A stretch of 37,125 nucleotides of DNA from an uncultured Bacteroides sp. (GCA_947074205.1 CAMTOQ010000031.1:1-37125); one strand, 5' to 3'; counted from the first letter of the stretch, positions 1-7,956 are shown. The notes: generated from the sequence alone by a model not told the origin. Made by a program: numbers and translations.

Positions 1-37
1 TATTAGGAATAGGGCCGAACCCTAGTCAACTCATTCT

Positions 38-80
38 AGGAATAGTAAAATAAGGTGGATCTTCTTATTTTACTATTCCT
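38..80. repeat. 17-bp perfect inverted repeat at left edge
   Basis: Bases 38-54 and 64-80 are perfect reverse complements with a 9-nt loop. Bases 1-12 can also pair with 73-84, so the right arm has two possible partners. There is no clean T-run on either side, so this may be the terminator of a gene lying left of the window or a conserved intergenic repeat. Confidence 0.55.
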
Positions 81-257
81 AATAAAGGATGACCTCAATA
101 TTAGAAAGAAGAAAGAGAAAAGCTGCACCCATCTGTAGGTGTGTTTTTAGGATTAGGAGCAAGCCTCTGCACACCCTCATTCATCGCTTTTTAGTAGCAA
201 ACAATTAAAAACTAGTAAAAAAGAGAGGTTTATTGAAGTGACCCCAATAAAATAAAG

Positions 258-265
258 TATTTTTG
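258..265 (+). promoter_or_regulatory. Bacteroides-type -7 box for hpt
   Basis: TATTTTTG matches TAnnTTTG, 25 bases before the hpt ATG. A possible -33 TTG lies at 233-235, 22 bp upstream. Confidence 0.55.
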
Positions 266-290
266 TGCGCAATAACTTAAATTATTGGTT

Positions 291-827
291 ATGGATACTA
301 TCCAGATTAAAGATAAGCAATTTACTATTTCTATTAAGCAAGAAGATATTCTTAAGGAAGTTGCACGTGTGGCTGGCGAAATTAATCGTGATTTGGCTGA
401 TGAACAACCACTTTTCTTGAGCGTATTGAACGGCTCGTTTATGTTTACATCAGATTTGATGAAACATATCACAATACCTTGTGAGATATCTTTTGTGAAG
501 TTGGCTTCCTATGAAGGAACCGAGTCTACAGGCGCAATCAAAGAGATGATTGGTCTAAACCAAGATATCGAAGGTCGCACTATCGTTATTGTAGAAGACA
601 TTGTTGACACAGGTTTCACTATGCAACATCTTCTTGAAACATTGTCTAAGCGTAACCCTAAAAAAGTGCATATCGCATCTTTGTTGGTTAAGCCGGAAAA
701 ACTTCAGGTTGAGCTAGATATTAAGTATGTTGCAATGAACATCCCTAATGACTTTATTGTGGGCTATGGTCTAGACTATGATGGATTTGGACGTAACTAT
801 CCCGATATTTACACGGTTGTAGATTAA
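291..827 (+). CDS. hpt: Hypoxanthine (guanine) phosphoribosyltransferase
   Basis: This is a 178-residue cytoplasmic purine-salvage enzyme that transfers phosphoribosyl from PRPP to hypoxanthine or guanine. The type I PRTase PRPP loop is clear at residues 101-110 (VEDIVDTGFT), and LNGSFMF at 46-52 matches the family's first substrate loop. The length is normal for bacterial HPRT. I chose the ATG at 291; a TTG two codons earlier also extends the frame but is unlikely to be used. The gene is followed after 56 bp by adk with no obvious terminator between, so the two purine-nucleotide genes are probably co-transcribed. Confidence 0.93.
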   Translation: MDTIQIKDKQFTISIKQEDILKEVARVAGEINRDLADEQPLFLSVLNGSFMFTSDLMKHITIPCEISFVKLASYEGTESTGAIKEMIGLNQDIEGRTIVIVEDIVDTGFTMQHLLETLSKRNPKKVHIASLLVKPEKLQVELDIKYVAMNIPNDFIVGYGLDYDGFGRNYPDIYTVVD

Positions 828-883
828 TCCTCTACATTCGTTTGATTGATTATTAAGGACTTTAAATAATAATAGATATTCAA

Positions 884-1453
884 ATGTTGAACATTGTGAT
901 TTTTGGTGCTCCCGGCTCAGGCAAGGGTACACAAAGCGAGCGCATTGTAAGCAAATACGCGCTTAACCACATCTCTACAGGAGACGTACTTCGTGCTGAA
1001 ATTAAAAACGGTACAGAACTAGGTAAAACAGCTAAAGGCTTCATTGACCAAGGTCAATTGATTCCAGATGCATTGATGATTGATATCCTTGCAAGTGTTT
1101 TCGATAGCTTTAAAGATAGCAAAGGTGTAATTTTCGATGGTTTCCCACGAACAATTGCACAAGCAGAAGCATTAAAGAATATGTTGGCCGAAAGAGGTCA
1201 GGAAGTTTCTATTATGCTCGATTTGGAAGTACCCGAAGAGGAGTTGATGACTCGTCTTATCAAACGTGGACAAGATTCAGGTCGTGCTGATGACAACGAG
1301 GAGACTATCAAGAAACGTCTTCACGTATATCATTCACAAACTTCTCCATTGATCGACTGGTACAAAGCCGAAGGCAAATACCACCACATCAACGGTTTAG
1401 GAACTATGGATGGTATCTTTGCAGATATCTGCAAAGCGATTGACTCGCTATAA
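884..1453 (+). CDS. adk: Adenylate kinase
   Basis: Adenylate kinase (189 residues) catalyses ATP + AMP = 2 ADP in the cytoplasm. The Walker A loop GAPGSGKGT is at residues 8-16. The NMP-binding stretch (HISTGDVLR), the DGFPRT motif and the RGQDSGRADD segment before the LID are all visible. The LID is of the short type without zinc cysteines, which accounts for the length below 200. It sits downstream of hpt and is closed by a terminator hairpin before obgE. Confidence 0.96.
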   Translation: MLNIVIFGAPGSGKGTQSERIVSKYALNHISTGDVLRAEIKNGTELGKTAKGFIDQGQLIPDALMIDILASVFDSFKDSKGVIFDGFPRTIAQAEALKNMLAERGQEVSIMLDLEVPEEELMTRLIKRGQDSGRADDNEETIKKRLHVYHSQTSPLIDWYKAEGKYHHINGLGTMDGIFADICKAIDSL

Positions 1454-1468
1454 TAGACAGAATAATAG

Positions 1469-1520
1469 AAATGTGCTGATGTGCCTATATACAAATTGGC
1501 GCAGCAGCACATTTTTTCTT
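1469..1520 (+). terminator. Rho-independent terminator after adk
   Basis: AAATGTGCTG (1469-1478) pairs with CAGCACATTT (1505-1514). An inner helix at 1480-1485/1498-1503 extends the stem, and six T follow at 1512-1517. Confidence 0.75.
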
Positions 1521-1552
1521 AATAGAGCATTTAATTTAAAAGAATAACTTAT

Positions 1553-2704
1553 ATGGCTGAATCGAATTTTGTTGATTATGTAAAAATTTACTGTCGTTCG
1601 GGCAAAGGAGGACGTGGATCCACGCACATGCGTCGTGAAAAGTTCTGTCCCAATGGTGGACCCGACGGTGGCGATGGCGGTAGAGGAGGCCATGTAATTC
1701 TTCGAGGAAATCGAAACTACTGGACACTTCTTCACCTTAAGTTTGATCGTCACATCTTTGCAGGTCATGGCGAATCGGGTAGTAAGAGTAGAAGTACCGG
1801 TAAGGACGGCGAAGACCGTGTGATTGAGGTGCCTTGCGGAACAGTAGTCTACGATGCCGAAACCGGCGAATATCTTTGCGACGTTACAGACCACGGTCAA
1901 GAGGTAATGTTGTTGAAAGGTGGACGTGGTGGTCAAGGTAATACACACTTCAAAACGTCTACTCGTCAGGCTCCACGCTTTGCGCAACCTGGTGAACCAA
2001 TGCAAGAAAAATTGGTCATTATGGAGTTGAAGTTGCTTGCCGATGTTGGTTTGGTAGGTTTCCCTAATGCAGGTAAGTCTACTTTGCTTTCAGCAGTTTC
2101 GGCAGCTAAGCCAAAGATTGCCGACTATCCTTTTACAACTCTCGAGCCTAACTTAGGTATCGTTTCTTATCGCGACAACAGATCGTTCGTAATGGCCGAT
2201 ATTCCTGGTATCATCGAAGGTGCTAGTCAAGGTAAAGGTCTTGGACTTCGTTTCCTACGCCACATTGAACGCAACTCGTTGCTTCTCTTTATGGTGCCTG
2301 CCGATAGCGCTGATATTCGTAAGGAGTACGATATTTTGCTCAATGAGCTTAAAACCTTCAACCCCGATATGCTAGACAAACAGCGTATCTTAGCTGTTAC
2401 TAAGAGTGATATGCTCGACCAAGAGTTGATGGATGAAATAGAGCCAACTCTACCCGATAACATTCCTCACGTGTTTATCTCGTCTGTCACAGGACTAGGT
2501 ATTCAAGCATTGAAGGATATCATCTGGGAAGAACTCAATAAAGAGAGCAACAAGATCGAAGCTATTGTTCACCGTCCAAAAGAGGTGGTTAGTCTTCGTC
2601 AGGAGCTCAAAGATATGGGTGAAGATGGCGACTTTGAATACGAATACGAATCGGATGATGATGACGATTTCGAATACGAGTACGAAGAAGATTTGGACGA
2701 TTGA
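1553..2704 (+). CDS. obgE: GTPase Obg (CgtA)
   Basis: This essential ribosome-associated GTPase is linked to 50S maturation and (p)ppGpp sensing. The 383 residues comprise a glycine-rich OBG fold (about 2-158) and a GTPase domain with G1 GFPNAGKS (169-176), G3 DIPGI (216-220), G4 TKSD (283-286) and G5 SSVTG (310-314). The C-terminal tail, from about 355, is extremely acidic with alternating Glu-Tyr and Asp runs. The start ATG at 1553 follows the adk terminator. The stop TGA (2702-2704) shares its A with the ATG of pgeF, so translational coupling to pgeF is likely. Confidence 0.96.
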   Translation: MAESNFVDYVKIYCRSGKGGRGSTHMRREKFCPNGGPDGGDGGRGGHVILRGNRNYWTLLHLKFDRHIFAGHGESGSKSRSTGKDGEDRVIEVPCGTVVYDAETGEYLCDVTDHGQEVMLLKGGRGGQGNTHFKTSTRQAPRFAQPGEPMQEKLVIMELKLLADVGLVGFPNAGKSTLLSAVSAAKPKIADYPFTTLEPNLGIVSYRDNRSFVMADIPGIIEGASQGKGLGLRFLRHIERNSLLLFMVPADSADIRKEYDILLNELKTFNPDMLDKQRILAVTKSDMLDQELMDEIEPTLPDNIPHVFISSVTGLGIQALKDIIWEELNKESNKIEAIVHRPKEVVSLRQELKDMGEDGDFEYEYESDDDDDFEYEYEEDLDD

Positions 2705-3513
2705 TGATTGCAATTACCAAAGATAATAGTATGTTGGGATATAGCTCGTTGCAGCTATATCCCAACATTTTTCATTTTGTGACAACACGACAAGCTGGCT
2801 ACAGCAAAGGGGCTTATGACTCGTTCAACTGTTCTCCCTTTTGTGGTGATGAGGCCGAGCATGTAGCTTTGAATCAACAGAAACTAATATCTCACTTTCC
2901 CTCTCAGGAGGTAGAACTTATTATTCCTCATCAGACACATGGATGCGAAGTAGGCGTGATTGATGCTGACTTTTTGGAGCTGTCGACCGATGAAAGAAAA
3001 GCTAGATTGGAAGGTGTAGATGCATTGATTACTAATCAAACTAACTGCTGCTTGGCTATCTCTACAGCCGATTGTGTGCCTGTACTACTTTACGATAAGA
3101 TGAATCACGCTGTAGCCGCTATCCATGCCGGCTGGCGTGGAACAGTACAGAATATTGTGGGCAAGACTATTGATAAGATGACTGAGCTTTATGGTACTAG
3201 AGGTGTTGACTTAATTGCTTCAATTGGGCCAAGTATTTCGCAAGACGCTTTCGAAGTAGGAGATGAGGTCTTTGCTACCTTTCAGAAAGAAGGTTTCGAG
3301 ATGTTATCTATTGCCAATCGGCATCAAAAAACACAAAAATGGCATATTGACCTTTGGGAGGCTAACAGACAGTTACTACTAGCCAAGCAAATACCATCGG
3401 CACAAATTGAAGTTGCAGGTATCTGCACGTGGACCCAGCACGAACAGTTCTTCTCGGCGCGCCGATTAGGCATTGCATCGGGCAGAATACTTTCGGGAAT
3501 TATGATTAAATAG
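2704..3513 (+). CDS. pgeF: Laccase-domain / peptidoglycan editing factor (YfiH family)
   Basis: The 269-residue protein belongs to the multicopper polyphenol oxidase/PgeF (YfiH) family. Characterised members act on purine nucleosides, and PgeF prevents mis-incorporation into peptidoglycan precursors. The three metal ligands are recognisable: His79 (PHQTHG), Cys124 (STADCVPV) and His141 (AIHAGWRG); the 17-residue C-to-H spacing matches E. coli YfiH as I recall it. I chose the ATG at 2704, overlapping the obgE stop. An alternative in-frame ATG at 2731 is the first codon of a 16-bp perfect hairpin (2731-2768), so start choice and hairpin may interact. B3/4 follows 14 bp downstream. Confidence 0.87.
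   Translation: MIAITKDNSMLGYSSLQLYPNIFHFVTTRQAGYSKGAYDSFNCSPFCGDEAEHVALNQQKLISHFPSQEVELIIPHQTHGCEVGVIDADFLELSTDERKARLEGVDALITNQTNCCLAISTADCVPVLLYDKMNHAVAAIHAGWRGTVQNIVGKTIDKMTELYGTRGVDLIASIGPSISQDAFEVGDEVFATFQKEGFEMLSIANRHQKTQKWHIDLWEANRQLLLAKQIPSAQIEVAGICTWTQHEQFFSARRLGIASGRILSGIMIK
2731..2772 (+). terminator. Intragenic terminator-like hairpin at the 5' end of pgeF
   Basis: ATGTTGGGATATAGCT (2731-2746) is a perfect reverse complement of 2753-2768, with a 6-nt loop and TTTTT at 2768-2772. It has the form of an intrinsic terminator but lies 27 bases inside the pgeF reading frame. It may cap obgE transcripts unless coupled translation of pgeF disrupts it. Confidence 0.6.
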
Positions 3514-3527
3514 TAAAGACAAACTCT

Positions 3528-4193
3528 ATGGAAATGAAGATTACTGTATCAGAAGAGATTAAAAAGCGTTGCCCCGAATTTGTGGGGGCAGCTGTCTATG
3601 CACGTGTCACCAACACGAACTATTGTGAAGGACTTTGGGAAGAGATCAATCAGTTTGATGCCCAATTAAAAGCCACTTCGAGCGTAGAGGATATTAAGAA
3701 TATTGCCACTATTGCAGCTACACGCGAAGCCTATAAGCGTTGTGGCAAAGATCCTAGCCGATACAGGCCCTCCGCTGAGGCACTGCGTCGCCGCTTGCTT
3801 CGTGGCATCCCTTTGTATCAGATCGATACCTTAGTGGATCTTATCAACCTTGTGTCGTTGCGCACCGGTTACTCTATTGGTGGTTTTGATGCTGATAAGA
3901 TTGTAGGTGACCATGTTGAACTAGGAATTGGAGAAGCCGATGAGCCTTTCGAGGGTATTGGCAGGGGAATACTAAATATTCAAGGATTGCCTCTCTATCG
4001 AGATGAAGAGGGTGGTATAGGTACTCCTACTAGTGACCATGAGCGCACCAAGCTGACTTTAGGAACCACTCATCTGCTAGCACTTATCAATGGTTATAGC
4101 GGCCTTGAGGGTATAGAAGAAGCCGCAAACCTGACAATAGATCTATTGAAACGTTATGCGGCTTCGGATGAGGTAGAGTTATTCTATTTCTAA
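3528..4193 (+). CDS. B3/4-domain protein (PheRS beta-like)
   Basis: The 221-residue protein resembles stand-alone B3/B4 domains related to the editing region of phenylalanyl-tRNA synthetase beta. Supporting segments are TREAYKRCGKDPSRYRPS, the LRRRLLRG run, the DLINLVSLRTGYSIGGFD stretch and the GE..EPFEGIGRG turn. Free-standing B3/4 proteins are usually presumed to bind or edit aminoacyl-tRNA, but their roles are mostly unproven. The first ATG (3528) was chosen; a second lies two codons on. The gene probably ends the hpt-adk-obgE-pgeF run and stops 4 bp from the convergent lactonase gene, leaving no room for a terminator between them. Confidence 0.78.
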   Translation: MEMKITVSEEIKKRCPEFVGAAVYARVTNTNYCEGLWEEINQFDAQLKATSSVEDIKNIATIAATREAYKRCGKDPSRYRPSAEALRRRLLRGIPLYQIDTLVDLINLVSLRTGYSIGGFDADKIVGDHVELGIGEADEPFEGIGRGILNIQGLPLYRDEEGGIGTPTSDHERTKLTLGTTHLLALINGYSGLEGIEEAANLTIDLLKRYAASDEVELFYF

Positions 4194-4197
4194 GATG

Positions 4198-5322
4198 TTA
4201 CTCTTCGTTAGCAAATTTGATACATACCGGCTTACTCATTCTGAGTTCTTGGCCGGTATTTTTTAATTCACCGGTTGCCAAATCGCGAGCAAAGATCTGA
4301 ATCACATTGCCATCTCTGCAAGCCACCAATAGATACTTGCCGTTGGGTGAGATGTTGAAGTTGCGTGGATGGCTTTCTGTGGGCTGATAGCCTACGCGAG
4401 TCAATGTTCCATCCTCCGGACTAACTTCGAATATCGTGATTCCGTCTCCTTGGAGTCTGTTGCTGGAATAGAGATAGCGACCATCGGGGCTGAGGTGAAT
4501 ATCGGCGCTACCACGAGCAGAGAGCGTATCCGAAACCACCGACTGAGTCACTGTGAGGTTACCATTGGCATAGTTTAATACATCTACCATCCCCGACAAT
4601 TCATTGATTACGTAAGCCTGCTTGCCATTAGGACTGAACGTTAAATGGCGAGGACCTGAGCCGGGAGCCAGTTGTATCGAGTCAGCCAATGGGTAAAGCT
4701 GCTCTTCTTTGGGATTGTAAGCATAACGTAAGATTCTGTCCGAACCAAAATCAGTAGCAAATACATAATTGCTGTCGGGTGAGAAATAGACACAGTGTAC
4801 ATGAGCCTTGGCTTGACGTTTAGGGTCTGGTCCACCTGCTTCTCCTTCGTACACAGCACTCAGACTATCAAGCGAGCCATCGTATCGTAGCGGGAAAACC
4901 GAAACACTTCCTCCGCCATAGTTGGCAGTGATAACGCGTTTGCCATTGGTGATGACATAACAAGGAGAGTTGGCAAAGGTGCGTTGTTTGTTTAGCAGCT
5001 TGAAAGTGCCATCTTTAGGGTCGAAAGTAAAGGCTGTTACCACAGCAGCACTGTCTCGTGCTTCGCTAACTGCGTAGACAAATCTGTTGTCTGCCGATAG
5101 GGTGAGATACGAAGGGTTGTTTACTTCCACTACGCTGAGGGGTGTGATTACTCCAGTCTCTTGGTTGAAACGGTAACTGTAGATTCCCTTGCTAGCTTCA
5201 GGAGAGGTGTAAGTTCCCACTAGCATAGTCACTTCGTCAGAAGCTTTAGGAGTGTAGTTGCGAGTGTTGCATGCTGATGATAACATACTGCATAGTAATA
5301 AAAGGATGACTACTCTTGACAT
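4198..5322 (-). CDS. Lipoprotein of the lactonase / 7-bladed beta-propeller family
   Basis: The 374-residue protein belongs to the lactonase family that includes E. coli 6-phosphogluconolactonase YbhE (Pgl). Propeller repeats of the type NPSYLTLSADNRFVYAVSE, SPDSNYVFATDFGSDRI and SPNGKYLLVACRDGN recur throughout. Unlike cytosolic Pgl it begins with a lipoprotein signal peptide: hydrophobic LLLLCSML followed by SSAC, giving Cys18 as the lipidated residue. It should therefore sit in the periplasm or outer membrane, where a 6-phosphogluconolactone substrate is unlikely, so the true substrate is open. A TAnnTTTG box lies 20-27 bases upstream of its start. Confidence 0.8.
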   Translation of the reverse strand: MSRVVILLLLCSMLSSACNTRNYTPKASDEVTMLVGTYTSPEASKGIYSYRFNQETGVITPLSVVEVNNPSYLTLSADNRFVYAVSEARDSAAVVTAFTFDPKDGTFKLLNKQRTFANSPCYVITNGKRVITANYGGGSVSVFPLRYDGSLDSLSAVYEGEAGGPDPKRQAKAHVHCVYFSPDSNYVFATDFGSDRILRYAYNPKEEQLYPLADSIQLAPGSGPRHLTFSPNGKQAYVINELSGMVDVLNYANGNLTVTQSVVSDTLSARGSADIHLSPDGRYLYSSNRLQGDGITIFEVSPEDGTLTRVGYQPTESHPRNFNISPNGKYLLVACRDGNVIQIFARDLATGELKNTGQELRMSKPVCIKFANEE

Positions 5323-5341
5323 AAATGATTTTTCTTTTTTG

Positions 5342-5349
5342 CAAATTTA
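5342..5349 (-). promoter_or_regulatory. -7 box for the lactonase-family lipoprotein gene
   Basis: On the minus strand the sequence reads TAAATTTG, an exact TAnnTTTG match, just upstream of the 5322 start. No clear TTTG -33 box is seen. Confidence 0.5.
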
Positions 5350-5437
5350 GTTTTTTATCAACTTAAATAAAACCCGCCTTAGAATAAATCTCCAATGAAT
5401 TTGCTGTTTAAGCAACTATATTGGCTAGCTTAGCGCA

Positions 5438-5477
5438 TAAAAAAGAGGCTTAACTCATTGTTTTGAGAAGCCTCTTT
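5438..5477 (-). terminator. Terminator of the Crp-family regulator gene
   Basis: AAAGAGGCTT (5442-5451) pairs with AAGCCTCTTT (5468-5477), with an inner CTCA/TGAG helix. The A-run at 5439-5444 becomes the U-tract on the minus strand. Confidence 0.8.
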
Positions 5478-5496
5478 GGTGTATAGGGTACTTTCT

Positions 5497-6180
5497 TTAT
5501 CGTTCGCTAATTTCAATCTCTAGAAGTTTGCTGGCATCGGGCACAATTATCTCTTTTCGCCTCAATACAATCAGGCCTCTATCTTGAAGTGAGTTGAGTG
5601 CTTTTGAGATATTGAGTCTAGTGTCGTCAAAACATTCGGCTAAATCTTCCATTTTAGCTTTAAGCATTTTCTCGCCTTGAGCTTTGTCCACATGAATCAA
5701 AATAAAGCGAATAATTCTTCCTTCCAGAGTGGTAGGTGTTTGGTCCCAAATCTTTGCATTGAGTGATTGCGCTTTGTTGCTGATGATATTCATATAGTTT
5801 AGTCGGAATATCTCGAAACGCATCAAGCCGCTTAGAATAAAAGATTTACAGATGCTTATCGTATTGACTTCGGTACGAGCAGAGTAGGTGGAAACGTAGT
5901 TGACCTGCATGCCAAATAAAGCTTGTGGTTCAATCACAGCAGGTGCTTCGATATATTCCACAAAAGAGTAGAGACCATCCTTGGAAGTGGTCTGGACACT
6001 GAGAACCCCACTAAGAAGAAACATCAAGTTTTTGCAGGGGGAACCGCTTTCAATGATCACCTCATTGTTCTTATGCTTGGTAAAGTGCAATTTGGTCTTC
6101 TCCAAAATATAGGTGAAGTCCTCATGACACAAGCCTTGAAAAAGCGGTAATTGTAGTAATGTATTGAACATTGTATCCAT
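5497..6180 (-). CDS. Crp/Fnr-family transcription regulator
   Basis: The 227-residue protein has an N-terminal cNMP-binding-like beta-barrel (about residues 12-130, including the hydrophobic [15 protein letters not shown] strand pair). A dimer helix follows, then a C-terminal winged helix (about 150-220) whose recognition region reads [20 protein letters not shown]. No FeS-type cysteine cluster is visible, so it is Crp-like rather than Fnr-like; whether it binds a nucleotide cannot be told. It is transcribed divergently from the MarC-family gene, with a 174-bp shared upstream region, and has its own terminator. Targets are unknown; the divergent neighbour is the first candidate. Confidence 0.85.
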   Translation of the reverse strand: MDTMFNTLLQLPLFQGLCHEDFTYILEKTKLHFTKHKNNEVIIESGSPCKNLMFLLSGVLSVQTTSKDGLYSFVEYIEAPAVIEPQALFGMQVNYVSTYSARTEVNTISICKSFILSGLMRFEIFRLNYMNIISNKAQSLNAKIWDQTPTTLEGRIIRFILIHVDKAQGEKMLKAKMEDLAECFDDTRLNISKALNSLQDRGLIVLRRKEIIVPDASKLLEIEISER

Positions 6181-6212
6181 ACCTCTATTGTTTTGCTTAT
6201 ATACTTAACATA

Positions 6213-6220
6213 CAAAAATA
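6213..6220 (-). promoter_or_regulatory. -7 box for the Crp-family regulator gene
   Basis: The minus strand reads TATTTTTG, an exact TAnnTTTG match, 33-40 bases before the start codon at 6180. Confidence 0.5.
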
Positions 6221-6331
6221 AGTAATTCAATTGTTTATGTATATATTAACCCTTTAATTTTATCTTTTTTATTATTTCTTAATTAATTGATTTTTGCAAC
6301 TCAATGAACTATGAAATGCTTTAAAAACGAC

Positions 6332-6339
6332 TATCTTTG
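6332..6339 (+). promoter_or_regulatory. -7 box for the MarC-family gene
   Basis: TATCTTTG matches TAnnTTTG exactly, 16-23 bases before the ATG at 6355. The position rules out the upstream TTG (6337) as a start, since it lies inside the box. Confidence 0.6.
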
Positions 6340-6354
6340 CTAAAAAATAAATAT

Positions 6355-6951
6355 ATGTTTGCAGATTTTAATTTAGAACAGCTGATTAGTGCCTTCATTG
6401 TACTGTTTGCTGTGATAGACATTTTAGGGTCGATACCCATTATCATTAGTCTTAAGGAGAAAGGAAAAGGTGTCAATGCTACTAAAGCTACTTTAATATC
6501 CTTGGCATTGCTTTTGGGTTTCTTTTATGCTGGCGACATGATGCTCAAGTTATTTCATGTTGATATTGAATCGTTTGCCGTGGCGGGTTCGCTCATTATC
6601 TTTCTGATGGCTTTGGAGATGATTCTTGATGTCGAGATTTTTAAGAACCAAGGACCTATTAAAGAAGCCACTTTAGTTCCTTTGGTCTTCCCGCTACTGG
6701 CCGGTGCAGGAGCTTTTACTACATTGCTGTCTCTACGAGCCGAATATGCAAGTGTAAACATCATAATAGCTCTTTTACTCAATATGGTATTTGTCTACTT
6801 CGTGGTTAGCATGACAGGGAGAATCGAACGCTTCTTAGGTAAGGGAGGGATCTACCTAAGTCGTAAGTTTTTTGGTATAATTCTGCTAGCTATTGCTGTG
6901 CGATTGTTTACTTCAAACATCACACTTCTGATCGATGGACTCCATAACTAG
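6355..6951 (+). CDS. MarC-family (UPF0056) integral membrane protein
   Basis: The 198-residue protein has about six predicted membrane helices and family signatures: FAVIDILGSIPIIISL near residues 18-35 and the mid-protein LVPLVFPLLAGAGAFTTL stretch. MarC proteins are inner-membrane proteins of unresolved function; the original antibiotic-resistance link was not upheld for E. coli MarC. The start at 6355 (MFADFN) was chosen because the upstream TTG falls in the -7 box. The gene is monocistronic between its own promoter and a strong terminator, divergent from the Crp-type gene. Confidence 0.88.
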   Translation: MFADFNLEQLISAFIVLFAVIDILGSIPIIISLKEKGKGVNATKATLISLALLLGFFYAGDMMLKLFHVDIESFAVAGSLIIFLMALEMILDVEIFKNQGPIKEATLVPLVFPLLAGAGAFTTLLSLRAEYASVNIIIALLLNMVFVYFVVSMTGRIERFLGKGGIYLSRKFFGIILLAIAVRLFTSNITLLIDGLHN

Positions 6952-6979
6952 TAAGTAACTCTTTATATTGATATAATGG

Positions 6980-7010
6980 CGCCACAACGGGAAACTGTTG
7001 TGGCGTTTTT
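6980..7010 (+). terminator. Terminator after the MarC-family gene
   Basis: CGCCACAAC (6980-6988) pairs with GTTGTGGCG (6997-7005), with an 8-nt loop and TTTTT at 7006-7010. Confidence 0.88.
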
Positions 7011-7067
7011 CATTTTCTACTAAATAACTGCAAATTTTTTGACTCTTTTAAACAATGATACCTATTG

Positions 7068-7075
7068 TATGTTTG
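7068..7075 (+). promoter_or_regulatory. -7 box upstream of the 7120 gene
   Basis: TATGTTTG is an exact TAnnTTTG match, 44-51 bases before the ATG at 7120. A TTTG at 7038-7041 is present, but its 26-bp spacing is longer than usual. Confidence 0.5.
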
Positions 7076-7119
7076 TCTATGTGATAGGATTAGCCTACTA
7101 ACAATTAATAAATATAGCT

Positions 7120-7500
7120 ATGTCTAACGAAAACAAACCTCATGTTGATCAATCTTTCGAGATGGTGAAACAGTTTCTGAAGGGTGCCGCTACACCCACT
7201 TGCGAAGTGATTGATACCCCTACCCATTATGAAATTACGGCGGTGGACAAGGAAGGTAAAAAGCATCTTTTTGCCTATGTTATAGCTCACGAACATGTTA
7301 TCACAATTGGATTTAACACCCAGATTCCAGAACAAGATAAACATCAGTTGTTCTCGGATGTGTTGTTGAAGAAGATGAATGATCACTGTCGTATAGAGGT
7401 ACGCAATGCTCATGTAGCCGACTTCCGTCATGATCTGCAAGACGCTTTCGAGAAGTTGCTCTATTATTTTAATGAGAAGAATTGGATTACTAACTCCTAA
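7120..7500 (+). CDS. Small conserved-looking protein, first of a tandem paralogue pair
   Basis: I do not recognise this 126-residue soluble protein. It has no signal peptide or membrane segment, so it is probably cytosolic. The predicted order is an N-terminal helix, a central beta sheet (HYEITAVDKEGKKHLFAYVI, then VITIGFN) and a C-terminal helix (DLQDAFEKLLYYFNEKNW). It aligns over most of its length with the next protein: HYE(I/V), F..VI.H, D(V/I)..K(K/R)M, C.I(E/K) and a closing YF.E helix. The two genes are 12 bp apart and share a promoter and terminator, so they are probably co-expressed and may form a heteromer. No function is assigned. Confidence 0.72.
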   Translation: MSNENKPHVDQSFEMVKQFLKGAATPTCEVIDTPTHYEITAVDKEGKKHLFAYVIAHEHVITIGFNTQIPEQDKHQLFSDVLLKKMNDHCRIEVRNAHVADFRHDLQDAFEKLLYYFNEKNWITNS

Positions 7501-7512
7501 TAGTGTAAATTT

Positions 7513-7884
7513 ATGGATAAGTTGAAAAGAATATTCAAAGACATTCGAAACGATTTTAGAAACTATGTGCCTCCTCTCACTGCTACGATTGATCAAGAAC
7601 ATCACTATGAAGTATGGGCCGAATTGAATGGTGTGCGTACTTTTTTTGGAAAAGTGATACTTCATACCGGCAAGGTGGAGCTGGCCTTCTATTCTGATAT
7701 AGATCGTGAAACCGAATGGGCTATGTATCCCGGAGATATCTTCAAGCGTATGGAAGGTAAGTTCGAATGTGAGATTAAATTCTTATCACCAGAACTTCAA
7801 GAAAATATTCAGGAGGTTATATCTAATATGGTAGATTACTTCATCGAAAATAAGATGCTGGGTAAGGATATCGCTGCAGAGTAG
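7513..7884 (+). CDS. Small conserved-looking protein, second of a tandem paralogue pair
   Basis: This 123-residue soluble protein of unknown function is a diverged relative of the preceding gene product. It has the same helix-sheet-helix layout: an N-terminal amphipathic basic helix (MDKLKRIFKDIRNDFRNY), then HHYEVWAELNGVRTFFGKVI, then the GDIFKRMEGKFECEIKF strand region and a C-terminal helix ending DYFIENKML. The N-terminal basic segment is not shared with the first paralogue. It is translated 12 bp after the first gene and followed by a 14-bp stem hairpin. No family name can be defended from sequence alone. Confidence 0.72.
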   Translation: MDKLKRIFKDIRNDFRNYVPPLTATIDQEHHYEVWAELNGVRTFFGKVILHTGKVELAFYSDIDRETEWAMYPGDIFKRMEGKFECEIKFLSPELQENIQEVISNMVDYFIENKMLGKDIAAE

Positions 7885-7910
7885 TCATAATCTTTTAGCA
7901 ACTTAATATG

Positions 7911-7956
7911 AATAAGGCTGTATCTCATCTTCATGTGATACAGCCTTATTTATTTA
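7911..7956 (+). terminator. Hairpin/terminator after the tandem pair
   Basis: AATAAGGCTGTATC (7911-7924) is perfectly complementary to 7937-7950 with a 12-nt loop. The following sequence is T-rich rather than a clean T-run. Confidence 0.7.

Larger units (their letters stand above)
1..290. other. Intergenic region before hpt
   Basis: No convincing gene is visible here. Besides the inverted repeat at 38-80, short mutually exclusive pairings exist: CACC at 126-129 and CACACC at 170-175 both match GGTG(TG) at 138-143. A 39-codon basic reading frame (89-208) is present but unsupported. The hpt promoter lies at the right end. Confidence 0.4.

Noticed and set aside
89..208. 39-codon Arg/Lys-rich frame upstream of hpt
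   Set aside because: Its purine-rich AAAGG abuts the ATG too closely for a ribosome site, and there is no promoter of its own or recognisable family.
1448..2005. 185-codon open frame on the minus strand inside obgE
   Set aside because: It is fully antisense to a well-conserved Obg GTPase, and its translation shows no recognisable domain.
6337..6354. Upstream TTG start for the MarC-family gene
   Set aside because: It is inside the -7 box TATCTTTG; the ATG at 6355 gives the usual N-terminus.
7105..7665. 186-codon minus-strand frame across the tandem paralogue pair
   Set aside because: The plus-strand genes have a promoter, tight spacing, a terminator and mutual similarity; the minus frame has none of these.
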